A stretch of 64,000 nucleotides of DNA. It comes from Methylocystis sp. (GTDB lineage Bacteria; Pseudomonadota; Alphaproteobacteria; Rhizobiales; Beijerinckiaceae). This document shows positions 38,098 through 47,830 of this stretch, piece by piece. The stretch spans positions 62,001-126,000 of the forward strand of contig JACOUB010000007.1 of the NCBI GenBank assembly GCA_016178015.1. Direction: 5' to 3'. Each line of letters begins with the position of its first letter. The first letter of the stretch is position 1. Under the pieces are notes generated by a model. That model did not search any database. It worked only from the letters and a program-made list of their open reading frames with translations, and was not told where the DNA came from. The translations under genes and the position numbers were made by a program.

Positions 38098-38643
38098 TCA
38101 GAACAATTCCACGGTTCCGGCGGCCGGCAGTTTGGGAACGGACGCCGGTTGCGGCAGCGTCACGGTCATTTGTCCCGAGAGCAAACTTTGACGCGCTCGT
38201 CCTGAAACAGGACAATATTCCACGCGTCGCCCATGGGTGCCGCCGAGATGCTCGGCGACGATGCGAATGCCCTCGTTGTTCAGGAAATGTTTGGCGAAGG
38301 CTGCATTTTTGGCGCCGATGTCGGAAAGACCTTCCATCATTTTCGCGCCGCCGAACAATTTTCCCTCGAGGCGCTCGCGTCGGGCGCCAGATTTCAGCAA
38401 TCCGTTTACGAGAAGCTCCATGAGATGCACGCCATATCTCTCAGCTTCGCCATTGTGTGAGGCGCCGTGATCACCCGGCAGAAGAAAGTGATTCATGCCT
38501 CCGACGCCGGCTTCCGAGTCTCTCAGACACGCAGCCACACATGACCCCAAGACCGTTGCGAGAACGGCATCCGGGTCGTCGCTGACCTTGTATTGCCCCT
38601 GGATGACGTGAATTCGCCTGGGACGGTCCGACTTGGGGGTCAT
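38098..38643 (-). CDS. cheD: Chemotaxis protein CheD (receptor glutamine deamidase)
   Basis: [31 protein letters not shown]...[57 protein letters not shown]. Confidence 0.93.
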   Translation of the reverse strand: MTPKSDRPRRIHVIQGQYKVSDDPDAVLATVLGSCVAACLRDSEAGVGGMNHFLLPGDHGASHNGEAERYGVHLMELLVNGLLKSGARRERLEGKLFGGAKMMEGLSDIGAKNAAFAKHFLNNEGIRIVAEHLGGTHGRRVEYCPVSGRARQSLLSGQMTVTLPQPASVPKLPAAGTVELF

Positions 38644-39029
38644 GACAATCTTCCGATGATAGCTTCGAGAGCCTTCTTGAGCGCCGCAACGGTGAAGGGC
38701 TTCGTCAAATAGTTGTTGACGCCGAGTTTGATGGCGTTTTCCAAGAGCGCTCGATCATCACGACCGGTCAGCATGATGAAAGGAACTCTCTTCGTCGGCG
38801 CATAGCCGCGAATGGCCCTGAGCAAGCCAAGGCCATCGAGCTTCGGCATGTTGAAATCCGAGATGACCAGATGAGCGGGGGTCTTCATCATGAACTGCAC
38901 GGCCTGTTCGCCGTCGCTCGCAAAGAAGATGTTGCGAACTCCCAACGCCTCGAGACCATCACGAAGGAGCATGCGGCTCGTACTCGTGTCATCGACGATG
39001 AGCACTCTCATTTGCGCCACAACAGACAT
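38640..39029 (-). CDS. cheY: CheY-like response regulator
   Basis: [22 protein letters not shown]...[22 protein letters not shown]...[11 protein letters not shown]...[18 protein letters not shown]. Confidence 0.92.
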   Translation of the reverse strand: MSVVAQMRVLIVDDTSTSRMLLRDGLEALGVRNIFFASDGEQAVQFMMKTPAHLVISDFNMPKLDGLGLLRAIRGYAPTKRVPFIMLTGRDDRALLENAIKLGVNNYLTKPFTVAALKKALEAIIGRLS

Positions 39030-39040
39030 TTCGCACTCCT

Positions 39041-40066
39041 TCAGTTGTTCGTCGAATTCAGGATCTGCGCGCCGATCCGATGCAACGGAAATTGCTTGGC
39101 TACGCCGCCAAGCTCGAACGCCGCCCTCGGCATGCCATAGACCAGCGACGAAGCCTGGTCCTGCCCGATCGTTTCGGCGCCGGAATTGCGCATGGCGAGC
39201 AATCCTTCGGCCCCATCCCTGCCCATGCCGGTGAGAATGACGCCGAGCGATCTTCGTCCGGCGACTTGCGCGACTGATCTGAACAGAACGTCGATCGACG
39301 GCCTATGGCCATTGACCGGCGGAGCCTCGAGGAGAACGCATCGAAGCCCGCCGCCTTTCGAAATTTTGAGATGCGCGCGTCCCCCAGGCGCTACATAGAC
39401 ATGTCCAGGCGCAAGCGGCGCTCCATCGACGGCCTCGCTCACGCAGGGTTTGCACACTCGGTTGAGCCGCGCGGCGAAACTGGCGGTAAACAGCGGCGGC
39501 ATGTGCTGCGTAATAACTGTCGGCGGACAGTTCTCAGGAAAATTGGCAAGAATTGTCAGAAGGGCTTCAACGCCGCCCGTCGAGGAGCCGATTGCGACTA
39601 TTCTGCCGTCCGACTTAAAGCTGGCCGCTTCAGTCTTGGACGTCTCACCCAATCTGCGTTCTGCGATGTGAGCTATCGGCGCAGCTGCGGCGGCCTTGAT
39701 CTTGACGGCGAGATCCTGAAACGAATTCGGATCCTTCGAGGACGGCTTTGCGACACAGTCGAACGCGCCGATTTCGAGAGCCTTGATGGTCGCAGAAGCG
39801 GCGCTTTCTGTGAGACTCGAGACCATGATGACTCTGGTCGGACGCAGCCGCATGATTTTCTCGAGAAACTCGAGACCATTCATGTTCGGCATTTCGATGT
39901 CGAGCGTGACGACGTCCGGGTCGAGAGACTTGATCGCTTGACGCGCCTCAAACGGGTCGGCGGCCTCGCCGACTACGCTGATGGCGGGATCACGCTGCAA
40001 GGTTACGGAAATCAAGCCTCGCATGGTGGCCGAATCATCGACGACAAGAACGCGAACCTGGTTCAT
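39041..40066 (-). CDS. cheB: Protein-glutamate methylesterase CheB
   Basis: Receiver domain plus [47 protein letters not shown]...[41 protein letters not shown]. Confidence 0.96.
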   Translation of the reverse strand: MNQVRVLVVDDSATMRGLISVTLQRDPAISVVGEAADPFEARQAIKSLDPDVVTLDIEMPNMNGLEFLEKIMRLRPTRVIMVSSLTESAASATIKALEIGAFDCVAKPSSKDPNSFQDLAVKIKAAAAAPIAHIAERRLGETSKTEAASFKSDGRIVAIGSSTGGVEALLTILANFPENCPPTVITQHMPPLFTASFAARLNRVCKPCVSEAVDGAPLAPGHVYVAPGGRAHLKISKGGGLRCVLLEAPPVNGHRPSIDVLFRSVAQVAGRRSLGVILTGMGRDGAEGLLAMRNSGAETIGQDQASSLVYGMPRAAFELGGVAKQFPLHRIGAQILNSTNN

Positions 40067-40956
40067 CCACGGCCCCCCGCTCGTAAGCGATATGTCGTGA
40101 TGCCCTCGCTCTCGAACAAGGCGGTCGCGGGGCCAGTGACCCTTTCAGAGTGTCCGATGTACAGGCGCCCGTCTGGATTGAGCACAGGCGCGAAGCGGCT
40201 CCAGACCATATTCTGAGTTTTCTCCTCAAAATAAATCACGACGTTTCTGCAAAAAATAGCGTCAAAACGCCCGGTCATCGGCCAACTGCCGATGAGACTC
40301 AGTTCGCGGAAGGCGACCAAGGAAGCCAATTCTTCACAAACGCCCCAGGCCTTTTCGCCCCCCGCGGCCACACGGACAAACCAACGGGTCTTCAGACCTT
40401 GCGGAACGGCGCCCATTACCTCGTCGCCGTACACGCCCTCGCGGCCTGCGGCTACCATATTCGGGTCGATATCAGTAGCGAGCACTTTCACGTCAAGACG
40501 CGCCGCCTCGGGGATAACCGAGAGAATGGACATTGCGATGGAATAAGGCTCCTGGCCATTCGAGCAGGCGGCGGACCATATCCGCAACCGACCGCCTTTA
40601 CGCACCATGTTCGCGCACCCGGGAAGAACGACTTTTTCCAAATGCTGGAAATGATGCGGCTCGCGGAAAAATCGAGTGACATTGGTGGTAAGCGCCGCAA
40701 GCATCATCTGACGCTCATCAACGCCACTCTCGTCGACGACGAGCGCGCAATAGTCCCGGAAATTTTCCAGGCCCAAAGCGCGCAGCCTCTTCGCCAGTCG
40801 CGAATAGACGAGCGTCGCCTTCGTCTCAGGTAGGTGGATGCCCGCGTCCTCGTGCAACATCGCCGCGATATGTTGGAAGTCTTCTTTTGTCAGGAGAAAC
40901 TCTCCGGGCACGATGGCTCGTGTGACCGACGCTCCCTGCGAACGAGCTTGAATCAT
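40063..40956 (-). CDS. cheR: Chemotaxis methyltransferase CheR
   Basis: [22 protein letters not shown]...[18 protein letters not shown]...[18 protein letters not shown]...LYIGHSERV; start ATG at 40956. Confidence 0.95.
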   Translation of the reverse strand: MIQARSQGASVTRAIVPGEFLLTKEDFQHIAAMLHEDAGIHLPETKATLVYSRLAKRLRALGLENFRDYCALVVDESGVDERQMMLAALTTNVTRFFREPHHFQHLEKVVLPGCANMVRKGGRLRIWSAACSNGQEPYSIAMSILSVIPEAARLDVKVLATDIDPNMVAAGREGVYGDEVMGAVPQGLKTRWFVRVAAGGEKAWGVCEELASLVAFRELSLIGSWPMTGRFDAIFCRNVVIYFEEKTQNMVWSRFAPVLNPDGRLYIGHSERVTGPATALFESEGITTYRLRAGGRG

Positions 40957-41092
40957 GCGCCGTCTCCGCAACAAACGACAACCATGGAGGCTGCGAGCGC
41001 GCGGACGCGGACGCCGGCGCACAATCGCTGCGCCGCAGCGCGGGAGGTCGAGCGCACAGCGGTAAGGAAAGCGATGAGCGGCCTCATTTGTC

Positions 41093-43261
41093 TCACTCCG
41101 CTGCAACCAAGGTTTGATCCGCACGATCCATGCGCGGCCGGTCGACGATCGCATCGACATCCAAAATCAACGCCACGCGTCCGTCGCCCAATATCGTCGC
41201 CGCGGCTATGCCGCAAACACGACCATAATTGGTTTCGAGGCTCTTGATCACGACTTGTCGCTGTCCTTGGATAGCGTCGACGAGCAGCGCACATCTGGCG
41301 CCGCTTTCCGATTCCACCAATAATGCGACCTGCATCGTAGGATCCGTTTCCTCTGTTCGGTAGAAGAGCACCGATCCCACATCGATAAGCGGGATGAAGG
41401 AGCTGCGGGTTGCGATAACGCGGGCGCCATCGCCAAGCACGTGAACATTCGCGTTTTTCGGCTGCAATGTCTCGATGACCGCCGTCAAGGGAACGACCAA
41501 TGTTTGGTCGGCGACGGTCACGACCATGCCGTCTAGAACCGCCAAGGTGAGCGGGAGGCTCATCGAGAATGTCGAACCGCGGCCGGGATTGGATGCAATG
41601 GAAATTCGTCCGCCAAGCGCTTGGATCGCGCGTTTGACGACATCCATTCCAACGCCTCGTCCCGAGATGTTGGAAACCGTCGAGGCTGTCGAGAACCCAG
41701 GCAAAAAAATCAAGTTGTCGATTTCGTCGTCGGTGAGGTCGGCCTCCGCGGGGATGAGTCCTCTCGAAACAGCGATCTCGCGGATGCGCCCTCGATTGAG
41801 GCCGGCGCCATCGTCGGCGACTTCGATCACCACTCTGCCGGAGCGATGCGTCGCGGAAAGGCGAAGAGAACCCTCTTCGGCCTTGCCGGCAGCGGCTCGC
41901 GCCTCCGGCGTTTCAATACCATGATCGACTGCGTTTCGGATCATATGCGTGAGAGGATCAGTCAACCGCTCTACGACGGTCTTATCGACTTCGGTTCCTT
42001 CGCCTTCCGTAACGAGGCGTACGGATTTTCCGGTCATGGCGGCGATTTCGCGAACCGTGCGCGACATCCGCTGAAAGACCGCCTTCACTGGTTGGGCTCT
42101 GATCGCCATCACGCTGTCTTGAATATCACGCGTCAATTGTTCGAGCTCGTCGAGCCCGATGACGACTGAAGAGGCCCTCGGCAGTCCGGCTTCCGCCACC
42201 CGCTGAGAAAGCATGGCCTGATTGATGACGAGTTCGCCGACGAGATTGATGAGGCGGTCAACTCGGTTGAGGTCGACGCGAATCGTCGTTTGAGCGGGGT
42301 ACGCGCCATTTTCATTGCTTGGATGCGCCACTTTTACGGGACCTGCGTTGTCGTCGTGCTCATCGCTCGGCGCAAGCGTCGCACTCGCCATGTGTTGATT
42401 GTTGTTTTTTTGTTGTTCAGCCAGCGAGACCAACTTGGCGCACGGCTCGAGCGCCGCCTGAAACTCCTCGAGCAGTCTTCCCACATCGGCGGCGGCGATA
42501 TCCAGGTCGCAGTCCCATTCGACAAATTCGAAGATCTCGCGGACGCGAGCTTCATCTGCGCTCGTTCTCAAATGGACGGACCAAGAAAGATAAGCCCCTT
42601 CTGGATCCAGCTCTGAGAGTAGCGGTATCTCGTCGACGCAGCATTCGACGCTCATCTCTCCAAGTCCGCCGAGCTCCCGCAAAAGGCATAGCGCTTCGTT
42701 CGCCTTGGCGTAAAGCGCCGGTTTTGGCATAAACCGAATGAGAAAGTCTTGGGTGAATGGCGGCGGCTCCTCAGGCGTCGACTCGAAGATAGAATCGAGC
42801 GACACCGCAACCGGCTGGAAGTCGAGGTCGTCGATGTTTTGTTGTTTGGGAGGCGAAGTCCCGTCCTTCTTAGCCGCTCCACTGCATAAGGCGTTGAGTT
42901 CGTCGGTGATCGACTTTACGTGGGCTCCCGCGACGCAACCATTCTCACGAGCGGCGCGAACGAAATCCGCAAGACTATCGGACGCTCTCAGGAACGTCTT
43001 GGTAACCGAAGGGTTCGGAGCGAGCTTTGCAGATCGCAACAGATCCAGCGCTGTCTCGAAGATGTGGGCGAATTCCACAAGTTCATCGAAGCCGAATGCT
43101 CCAGCGCCGCCTTTGATCGAGTGGACGGCGCGAAAAACCGCGTTGACCGTTTCGGGATCGTCGTTCCCGTCCTCGATTTTCAGAAGCCCGCTTTCGAGCT
43201 CGGTGAGCAGTTCTTCACATTCCTGAAAGAACGTTTGTTTTATCGCAGCCATTGGATCCAC
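41093..43261 (-). CDS. cheA: Chemotaxis histidine kinase CheA
   Basis: HPt VFRAVHSIKGGAGAFGF; DPLTHMIRNAVDHGIE; GRGVGMDVVKRAIQALGG; C-terminal CheW-like domain. Confidence 0.96.
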   Translation of the reverse strand: MDPMAAIKQTFFQECEELLTELESGLLKIEDGNDDPETVNAVFRAVHSIKGGAGAFGFDELVEFAHIFETALDLLRSAKLAPNPSVTKTFLRASDSLADFVRAARENGCVAGAHVKSITDELNALCSGAAKKDGTSPPKQQNIDDLDFQPVAVSLDSIFESTPEEPPPFTQDFLIRFMPKPALYAKANEALCLLRELGGLGEMSVECCVDEIPLLSELDPEGAYLSWSVHLRTSADEARVREIFEFVEWDCDLDIAAADVGRLLEEFQAALEPCAKLVSLAEQQKNNNQHMASATLAPSDEHDDNAGPVKVAHPSNENGAYPAQTTIRVDLNRVDRLINLVGELVINQAMLSQRVAEAGLPRASSVVIGLDELEQLTRDIQDSVMAIRAQPVKAVFQRMSRTVREIAAMTGKSVRLVTEGEGTEVDKTVVERLTDPLTHMIRNAVDHGIETPEARAAAGKAEEGSLRLSATHRSGRVVIEVADDGAGLNRGRIREIAVSRGLIPAEADLTDDEIDNLIFLPGFSTASTVSNISGRGVGMDVVKRAIQALGGRISIASNPGRGSTFSMSLPLTLAVLDGMVVTVADQTLVVPLTAVIETLQPKNANVHVLGDGARVIATRSSFIPLIDVGSVLFYRTEETDPTMQVALLVESESGARCALLVDAIQGQRQVVIKSLETNYGRVCGIAAATILGDGRVALILDVDAIVDRPRMDRADQTLVAAE

Positions 43262-43279
43262 GGTCGTCTCCTGCGCGAA

Positions 43280-43645
43280 TCACGCTGCTACGCGACGAAT
43301 GGCGTCGACCAGTTTGATAGGATTGAAGGGCTTGACGATCCAACCGGTCGCTCCAGCGCGGCGCGCGCGATCCTTTTTTTGGACATCGCTTTCCGTCGTC
43401 AGAACGAGAATGGGAACCGCGCGGTGTTTGTGATGGCGACGAATTCCCTCGATGAAGCCGAATCCATCTAAGCGCGGCATGTTGATGTCGGTAACGATGA
43501 CATCTGGCAATGCAGTTTCTAAGACTTCGAGGCCGTGCACTCCATCCTCGGCTTGGAGGACCGAAAAACCAGCTTCCGATAAGGCGAGAAGGAGCATCTC
43601 GCGCATCGTTCGTGAATCATCGACGGTCAGAATGGTCTTGCTCAT
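43280..43645 (-). CDS. cheY: CheY-like response regulator
   Basis: MSKTILTVDDSRTMREMLLLALSEAGFSVLQAEDGVHGLEVLETALPDVIVTDINMPRLDGF. Confidence 0.95.
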   Translation of the reverse strand: MSKTILTVDDSRTMREMLLLALSEAGFSVLQAEDGVHGLEVLETALPDVIVTDINMPRLDGFGFIEGIRRHHKHRAVPILVLTTESDVQKKDRARRAGATGWIVKPFNPIKLVDAIRRVAA

Positions 43646-43950
43646 CTCGACAGCTCCTGTTCTGAAAATTTAGCGATCGGAATTCCCAGCGTCCCTACGC
43701 CTTCGAGAAAGGCTTCGGAAGGGTTAGAGAGGACGAACGAAACGCTATCGGCGGCCCACGTCACGCGAGCAGAGAGCAGGACCTGAACGCATTGCGCGCC
43801 GACCCGTTGAACATGAGATGCGTCGATTGTCGCCTGGTGACCGCGGATCGCCAGAAGGTTCGCAGCCAAAGGAGACGCCGCTCGAAGATCGAGAATGTCC
43901 GGCAGCCGCAGTGTTCGCATGTAGCGATCCGATTTCGACTCATCGATCAT
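43642..43950 (-). CDS. STAS-domain protein (chemotaxis-associated)
   Basis: LRLPDILDLRAASPLAANLLAIRGHQATIDASHVQRVGAQCVQVLLSARVTW; 4-bp overlap with cheY. Confidence 0.8.
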   Translation of the reverse strand: MIDESKSDRYMRTLRLPDILDLRAASPLAANLLAIRGHQATIDASHVQRVGAQCVQVLLSARVTWAADSVSFVLSNPSEAFLEGVGTLGIPIAKFSEQELSR

Positions 43951-44059
43951 GGGGCGGTTTCCTTGTTAAGCTCCTTAGTCCTTGAGCCGCGATCCCCGCC
44001 GCTTACCAGGACTGCGCAAAGCGATACATTCCTCTGATTGTCCACAAGGCGACTGACAT

Positions 44060-44530
44060 TTATGCGGCGCTCGCAGCGGCCTCTGGCAACAGGTTCTTTA
44101 CCGTGAGAACGCCAATCATTTGCTTGTCCGCCGCGACCACGCCTCTGATGAAGGTTCGCGCAACCTCTGACGCCACATCAGGGGTTGGTTGGATAGCGTC
44201 AGGCGTTAACGTGAGTATGTTGGAAACGGCGTCGACGAGAAGGCCGACCACCTGACCGGAGAACTGCACGACAATCACCGCGTGTCGCGCCGTGGGCTCG
44301 CTTTGCGGCAAGCCGAGGCGCGCGGCGAGATCGATAACCGGCAAGACAGCTCCACGCAGATTTATGACGCCGCGAACGAACTCCGGCGCATGCGGCAGGG
44401 GCGTCGCTGGAGTCCAACCTCGAATCTCCCGCACCGCCATTATATCGATGCAATAGGTTTGACCGCCGATATGGAAGGCTATGAACTCTTGTGGTCCCTG
44501 CTTCGGGTTGAGAGTGTGCGTCTCGGCCAT
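44060..44530 (-). CDS. cheW: Chemotaxis coupling protein CheW
   Basis: EFIAFHIGGQTYCIDIMAVREIRGWTPATPLPHAPEFVRGVINLRGAVLPVIDLAARLGL. Confidence 0.95.
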   Translation of the reverse strand: MAETHTLNPKQGPQEFIAFHIGGQTYCIDIMAVREIRGWTPATPLPHAPEFVRGVINLRGAVLPVIDLAARLGLPQSEPTARHAVIVVQFSGQVVGLLVDAVSNILTLTPDAIQPTPDVASEVARTFIRGVVAADKQMIGVLTVKNLLPEAAASAA

Positions 44531-44532
44531 TG

Positions 44533-46032
44533 TCAAAACTCCGCCCAGGTTTGTTCGGAGGTCTCGAATTGCTCTTTTGGAGCCGCCGCTGAATTCCATG
44601 ACCTCGAGAGAGTCTTGCGCGCAGTTTGGGGCGGCGCCGATTTGAGCGATGCGTGGCCTCGGTGAGAAACGGGATTGGCTGCAGGGGGATCGACTGCGTT
44701 ACGGTGACCTACGTTGAAGGTCGAGATCAACTCGGCAAGTTGGCCTATGGCATGTTTGAGACCATGGCCCGCCGCCGTCGTTTCTTCGACCATGGCGGCA
44801 TTCTGCTGAGTGAACTGATCCATCTGTCCGACCGCCGTATTGACCTCCTGCAGGCCGGTAGACTGTTCACGCGCGCCGCTGGCGATCTCCGCCACGACTT
44901 TGTTCGCCTCTGCGACTTGACCGACGATGCGGCTGAGGGCGGTTCCGGTCTGGGCGACGAGCGTGACGCCCTCATCGACTTGCGACGTCGACGCCGAAAT
45001 GAGATTCTTGATTTCCCTCGCCGCTTCGGCGGAGCGTTGCGCCAGAGCGCGCACCTCGGAGGCCACAACCGCAAAGCCCCTCCCCGCGTCGCCGGCGCGC
45101 GCGGCTTCGACGCCGGCGTTTAACGCCAACAGATTCGTCTGGAACGCGATTTCATCGATCACCGTGATAATCTGCTCGATTTCTTGCGAGGATTTTTCGA
45201 TTCTCCCCATCGCTTCGATCGCCTGGCGAACAATTTCGCTGCTCTTCTCTGCGTCGTTTCTTGCGTCGGATACGACGCTGCAGGCGTGTTGCGCGCCGTC
45301 AGCCGTCTTCTTCACCGTCGCGGTGATCTCTTCCAGCGCCGCCGAGGTTTCTTCGAGGCTGGCTGCTTGTTGCTCCGTTCGATGGGAAAGCGCGTCCGCA
45401 GCGCTCGAGATCTCTTGGGTTCTTGAATTCAAGCCGTCGATATGGTCGATCATGTCGAGGAACGTCGCTCGGAGCTTGTCAATGGAAGTATTGTAATAGT
45501 GTCTGATATTTTCGTAATCGCGCGAAAACGCCTCGTTCAGCCGATGTTTTAAATTTCCCGTCGACAGCTCGTCGAGAGCCGCTGTGAAGGACGTCATGAA
45601 TGTGGTGTGCGCTTCGACATAACCTCGCGCCTCTTCATCGCTGGCCGCCTTTCGCTCGGCGGAAGCTTTTTGTTCGGCCGCCTGTGCGGCGAGGACGCGC
45701 TGCGTCGTCGCCTTGAGCTGGCTGCGCAGTTGTTCTACGGCGCCAGACAATATGCTGATTTCATCCTTCCCGGCGGCCCCGGCGACAGGCGTCTCATAGT
45801 CGCCTTCAGCTATCTTGCCGATGGCGCCTTGTAGGGCCTTGGCGGGCCGCGTTACGCTGGCGCGCAAGATATAGATGACGGCCGCCAGCGATATGATGGA
45901 CGCCAGCCCCCCAATCTCCATCCATTGTGGGTGGGCGGCGAATTCGTCGTTCCAGAGCGCCGACCCCACCAATAGCCATGGAGCGGCGGCGAGGCCAAAC
46001 AATGGCGTAAGAAGTTTTACGACGAGTTTCAT
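44533..46032 (-). CDS. Methyl-accepting chemotaxis protein (HAMP + MA)
   Basis: IDEIAFQTNLLALNAGVEAARAGDAGRGFAVVASEVRALAQRSAEAAREIKNLI. Confidence 0.95.
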   Translation of the reverse strand: MKLVVKLLTPLFGLAAAPWLLVGSALWNDEFAAHPQWMEIGGLASIISLAAVIYILRASVTRPAKALQGAIGKIAEGDYETPVAGAAGKDEISILSGAVEQLRSQLKATTQRVLAAQAAEQKASAERKAASDEEARGYVEAHTTFMTSFTAALDELSTGNLKHRLNEAFSRDYENIRHYYNTSIDKLRATFLDMIDHIDGLNSRTQEISSAADALSHRTEQQAASLEETSAALEEITATVKKTADGAQHACSVVSDARNDAEKSSEIVRQAIEAMGRIEKSSQEIEQIITVIDEIAFQTNLLALNAGVEAARAGDAGRGFAVVASEVRALAQRSAEAAREIKNLISASTSQVDEGVTLVAQTGTALSRIVGQVAEANKVVAEIASGAREQSTGLQEVNTAVGQMDQFTQQNAAMVEETTAAGHGLKHAIGQLAELISTFNVGHRNAVDPPAANPVSHRGHASLKSAPPQTARKTLSRSWNSAAAPKEQFETSEQTWAEF

Positions 46033-46610
46033 CGTGTCCCTCAGTGCTGGGGGGTACGAGCGCATTCTTCATCGCAGCGCAAGCTCGCCTTACGCGAGCT
46101 CGACCGACGTGAATTTAAGAGAGGCATCCCGAGGGGGACATTCCGGATTTTCCGGCATATCGGGACAGCGTCATGCTTTTGACCAGTGAATCATGAAGAT
46201 TGGGGTCAACCCGATATGAAAAGAACCTAATTTTCGCCGGTTAATTCTTCATTAGCGTAAGTTGAATATCCCCGTCCCTCCAGGCGTGGATCGAGTGGCG
46301 GAAGGCGTTTTGCGCCGTGCGCCGCATCAACTGTACAAATCTGGACTTGGCGCCGAATCAACTCGATCGATGTCTTCTTACCTGACCGGAGTCGGCGCGC
46401 CGCCGGTTGGGGGCGCAGCTAACAACACACGTTGCGATAGCGCGCCGAAACCCCGCGCCCTGCGGCGGCTCGTCTCGTTTTTTTCAGCAGAATCCGCCAT
46501 TTCCTTTCCCAAATTATGGTTGAAATTTCCTTTCCCAAAGATTAAGGCTTTGGCGCATCGCAGATTGGAACGGTTCGCCCCGCATCGCTCCAAAGGCATG
46601 AAGGCGGGCT

Positions 46611-46673
46611 GCGATACCGGTTGAAATCCGGTATGTCCCCCGTAACGACCGTGTGCCCAAGGGACATACGAAC
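46611..46673 (+). promoter_or_regulatory. Flagellin 5' UTR with two overlapping hairpins; the second covers the Shine-Dalgarno
   Basis: ataccgg(46614-46620)/ccggtat(46628-46634) and gtatgtccc(46631-46639)/gggacatac(46661-46669); arms share gtat; SD aaggga 46659-46664, ATG 46674. Confidence 0.7.
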
Positions 46674-47606
46674 ATGACCTATCTCTTAACGAACGCCAAC
46701 GCTCTGACAGCGCTGCGCTCGCTCGCCCTGACGCAGCAAGAGCTGCAGGCGACGCAAAAACAGATTTCGACTGGCCTACGCGTTGGCGAGGCTTCCGACG
46801 ATCCGGCCTACTTTGCGGCGGCGACCACCCTGCAAACCGACAATGGCGCGCTGGCCTCGGTCAAGGACGCTCTAAATCTCGGCGCCTCGACGCTCAACGT
46901 CGCGTCGTCGGCTCTTACCGCTTCGATTTCGGCGCTCAATCGGATCAAGACGAATCTCGTATCGGCCCGGCAATCCGGCGCCAATCAGGCGGCGCTGCAG
47001 ACCGAGATCAGTTCTTTGCAGGCGCAGCTGAAGAGCATCGCGACATCGGCTTCCTTCAGTGGCCTGAACTACCTTAACGCGGATCCGGCGGCGACCCGCA
47101 GCATCGTTGCTTCGTTCTCGCGCGACGCCTCGGGCAATGTCACAATAGGTCAAATTACCATCGACCCCGCCGCCTCCGGCGCCATCGCACTTTTTGATTC
47201 GACCGGCGGCAATGCAGGAATACTGGACGCGGTTTCGACCTTTGTCGCCGGTCCGCCGTCGAGCGGCACTGGTTTTAGCGTCAGCAACATCGATTTGACC
47301 CAAGTTGGAACTGCCGGGCATACGGCTAGCATCGACGATTTGGTCCAACAGGTCGATGCCGCCCTTCAAAAGGTCACCAATGCGGCGAGCGTCTTCGGCG
47401 CCGCCGAGGCGCGAATTGGTTTGCAACAGACGTTCATCTCAAATCTCTCGGACGCCATCACGAACGGCGTTTCGTCACTCGTCGACGCCGACATGAATCA
47501 GGCTTCCACGCGACTGGCGGCGCTCCAGACGCGGCAGCAACTGAATGTGCAATCCTTGAGCATGGCCAATTCCAACAGCCAGCTCATTTTGCAGCTCTTC
47601 AAGTAA
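46674..47606 (+). CDS. fliC: Flagellin
   Basis: MTYLLTNANALTALRSLALTQQELQATQKQISTGLRVGEASDDPAYFAAATTLQTDN...NSNSQLILQLFK. Confidence 0.95.
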   Translation: MTYLLTNANALTALRSLALTQQELQATQKQISTGLRVGEASDDPAYFAAATTLQTDNGALASVKDALNLGASTLNVASSALTASISALNRIKTNLVSARQSGANQAALQTEISSLQAQLKSIATSASFSGLNYLNADPAATRSIVASFSRDASGNVTIGQITIDPAASGAIALFDSTGGNAGILDAVSTFVAGPPSSGTGFSVSNIDLTQVGTAGHTASIDDLVQQVDAALQKVTNAASVFGAAEARIGLQQTFISNLSDAITNGVSSLVDADMNQASTRLAALQTRQQLNVQSLSMANSNSQLILQLFK

Positions 47607-47830
47607 GGCTCTCCGCCTCATTTCCGCAATTCCTGACGCATCGACTGGCGCTCGTTCGGCGACGGGCCGCGGTCAACGTTTGCGCGCCGATCAGACGATC
47701 GACCGGCGGCGCCAGGTTGGAGAGGAGGATCAGATTCTACTGAAACGAGTATTCAGCTTCAGGCAAGCTCAAGCGAGTTGGAAGGTGATCTAAGCAGACT
47801 TGTTTTTTCTCCGCTGAATGGATGGCGCCG

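Noticed and set aside
46611-46669. Resemblance of the flagellin leader (ccggttgaaatccggtatgtcccccgtaac) to the cobalamin riboswitch core
   Set aside because: The recognisable B12 box and the upstream P2-P3 parts are absent, and the downstream gene is flagellin. Treated as a flagellar UTR structure unless cmsearch says otherwise.
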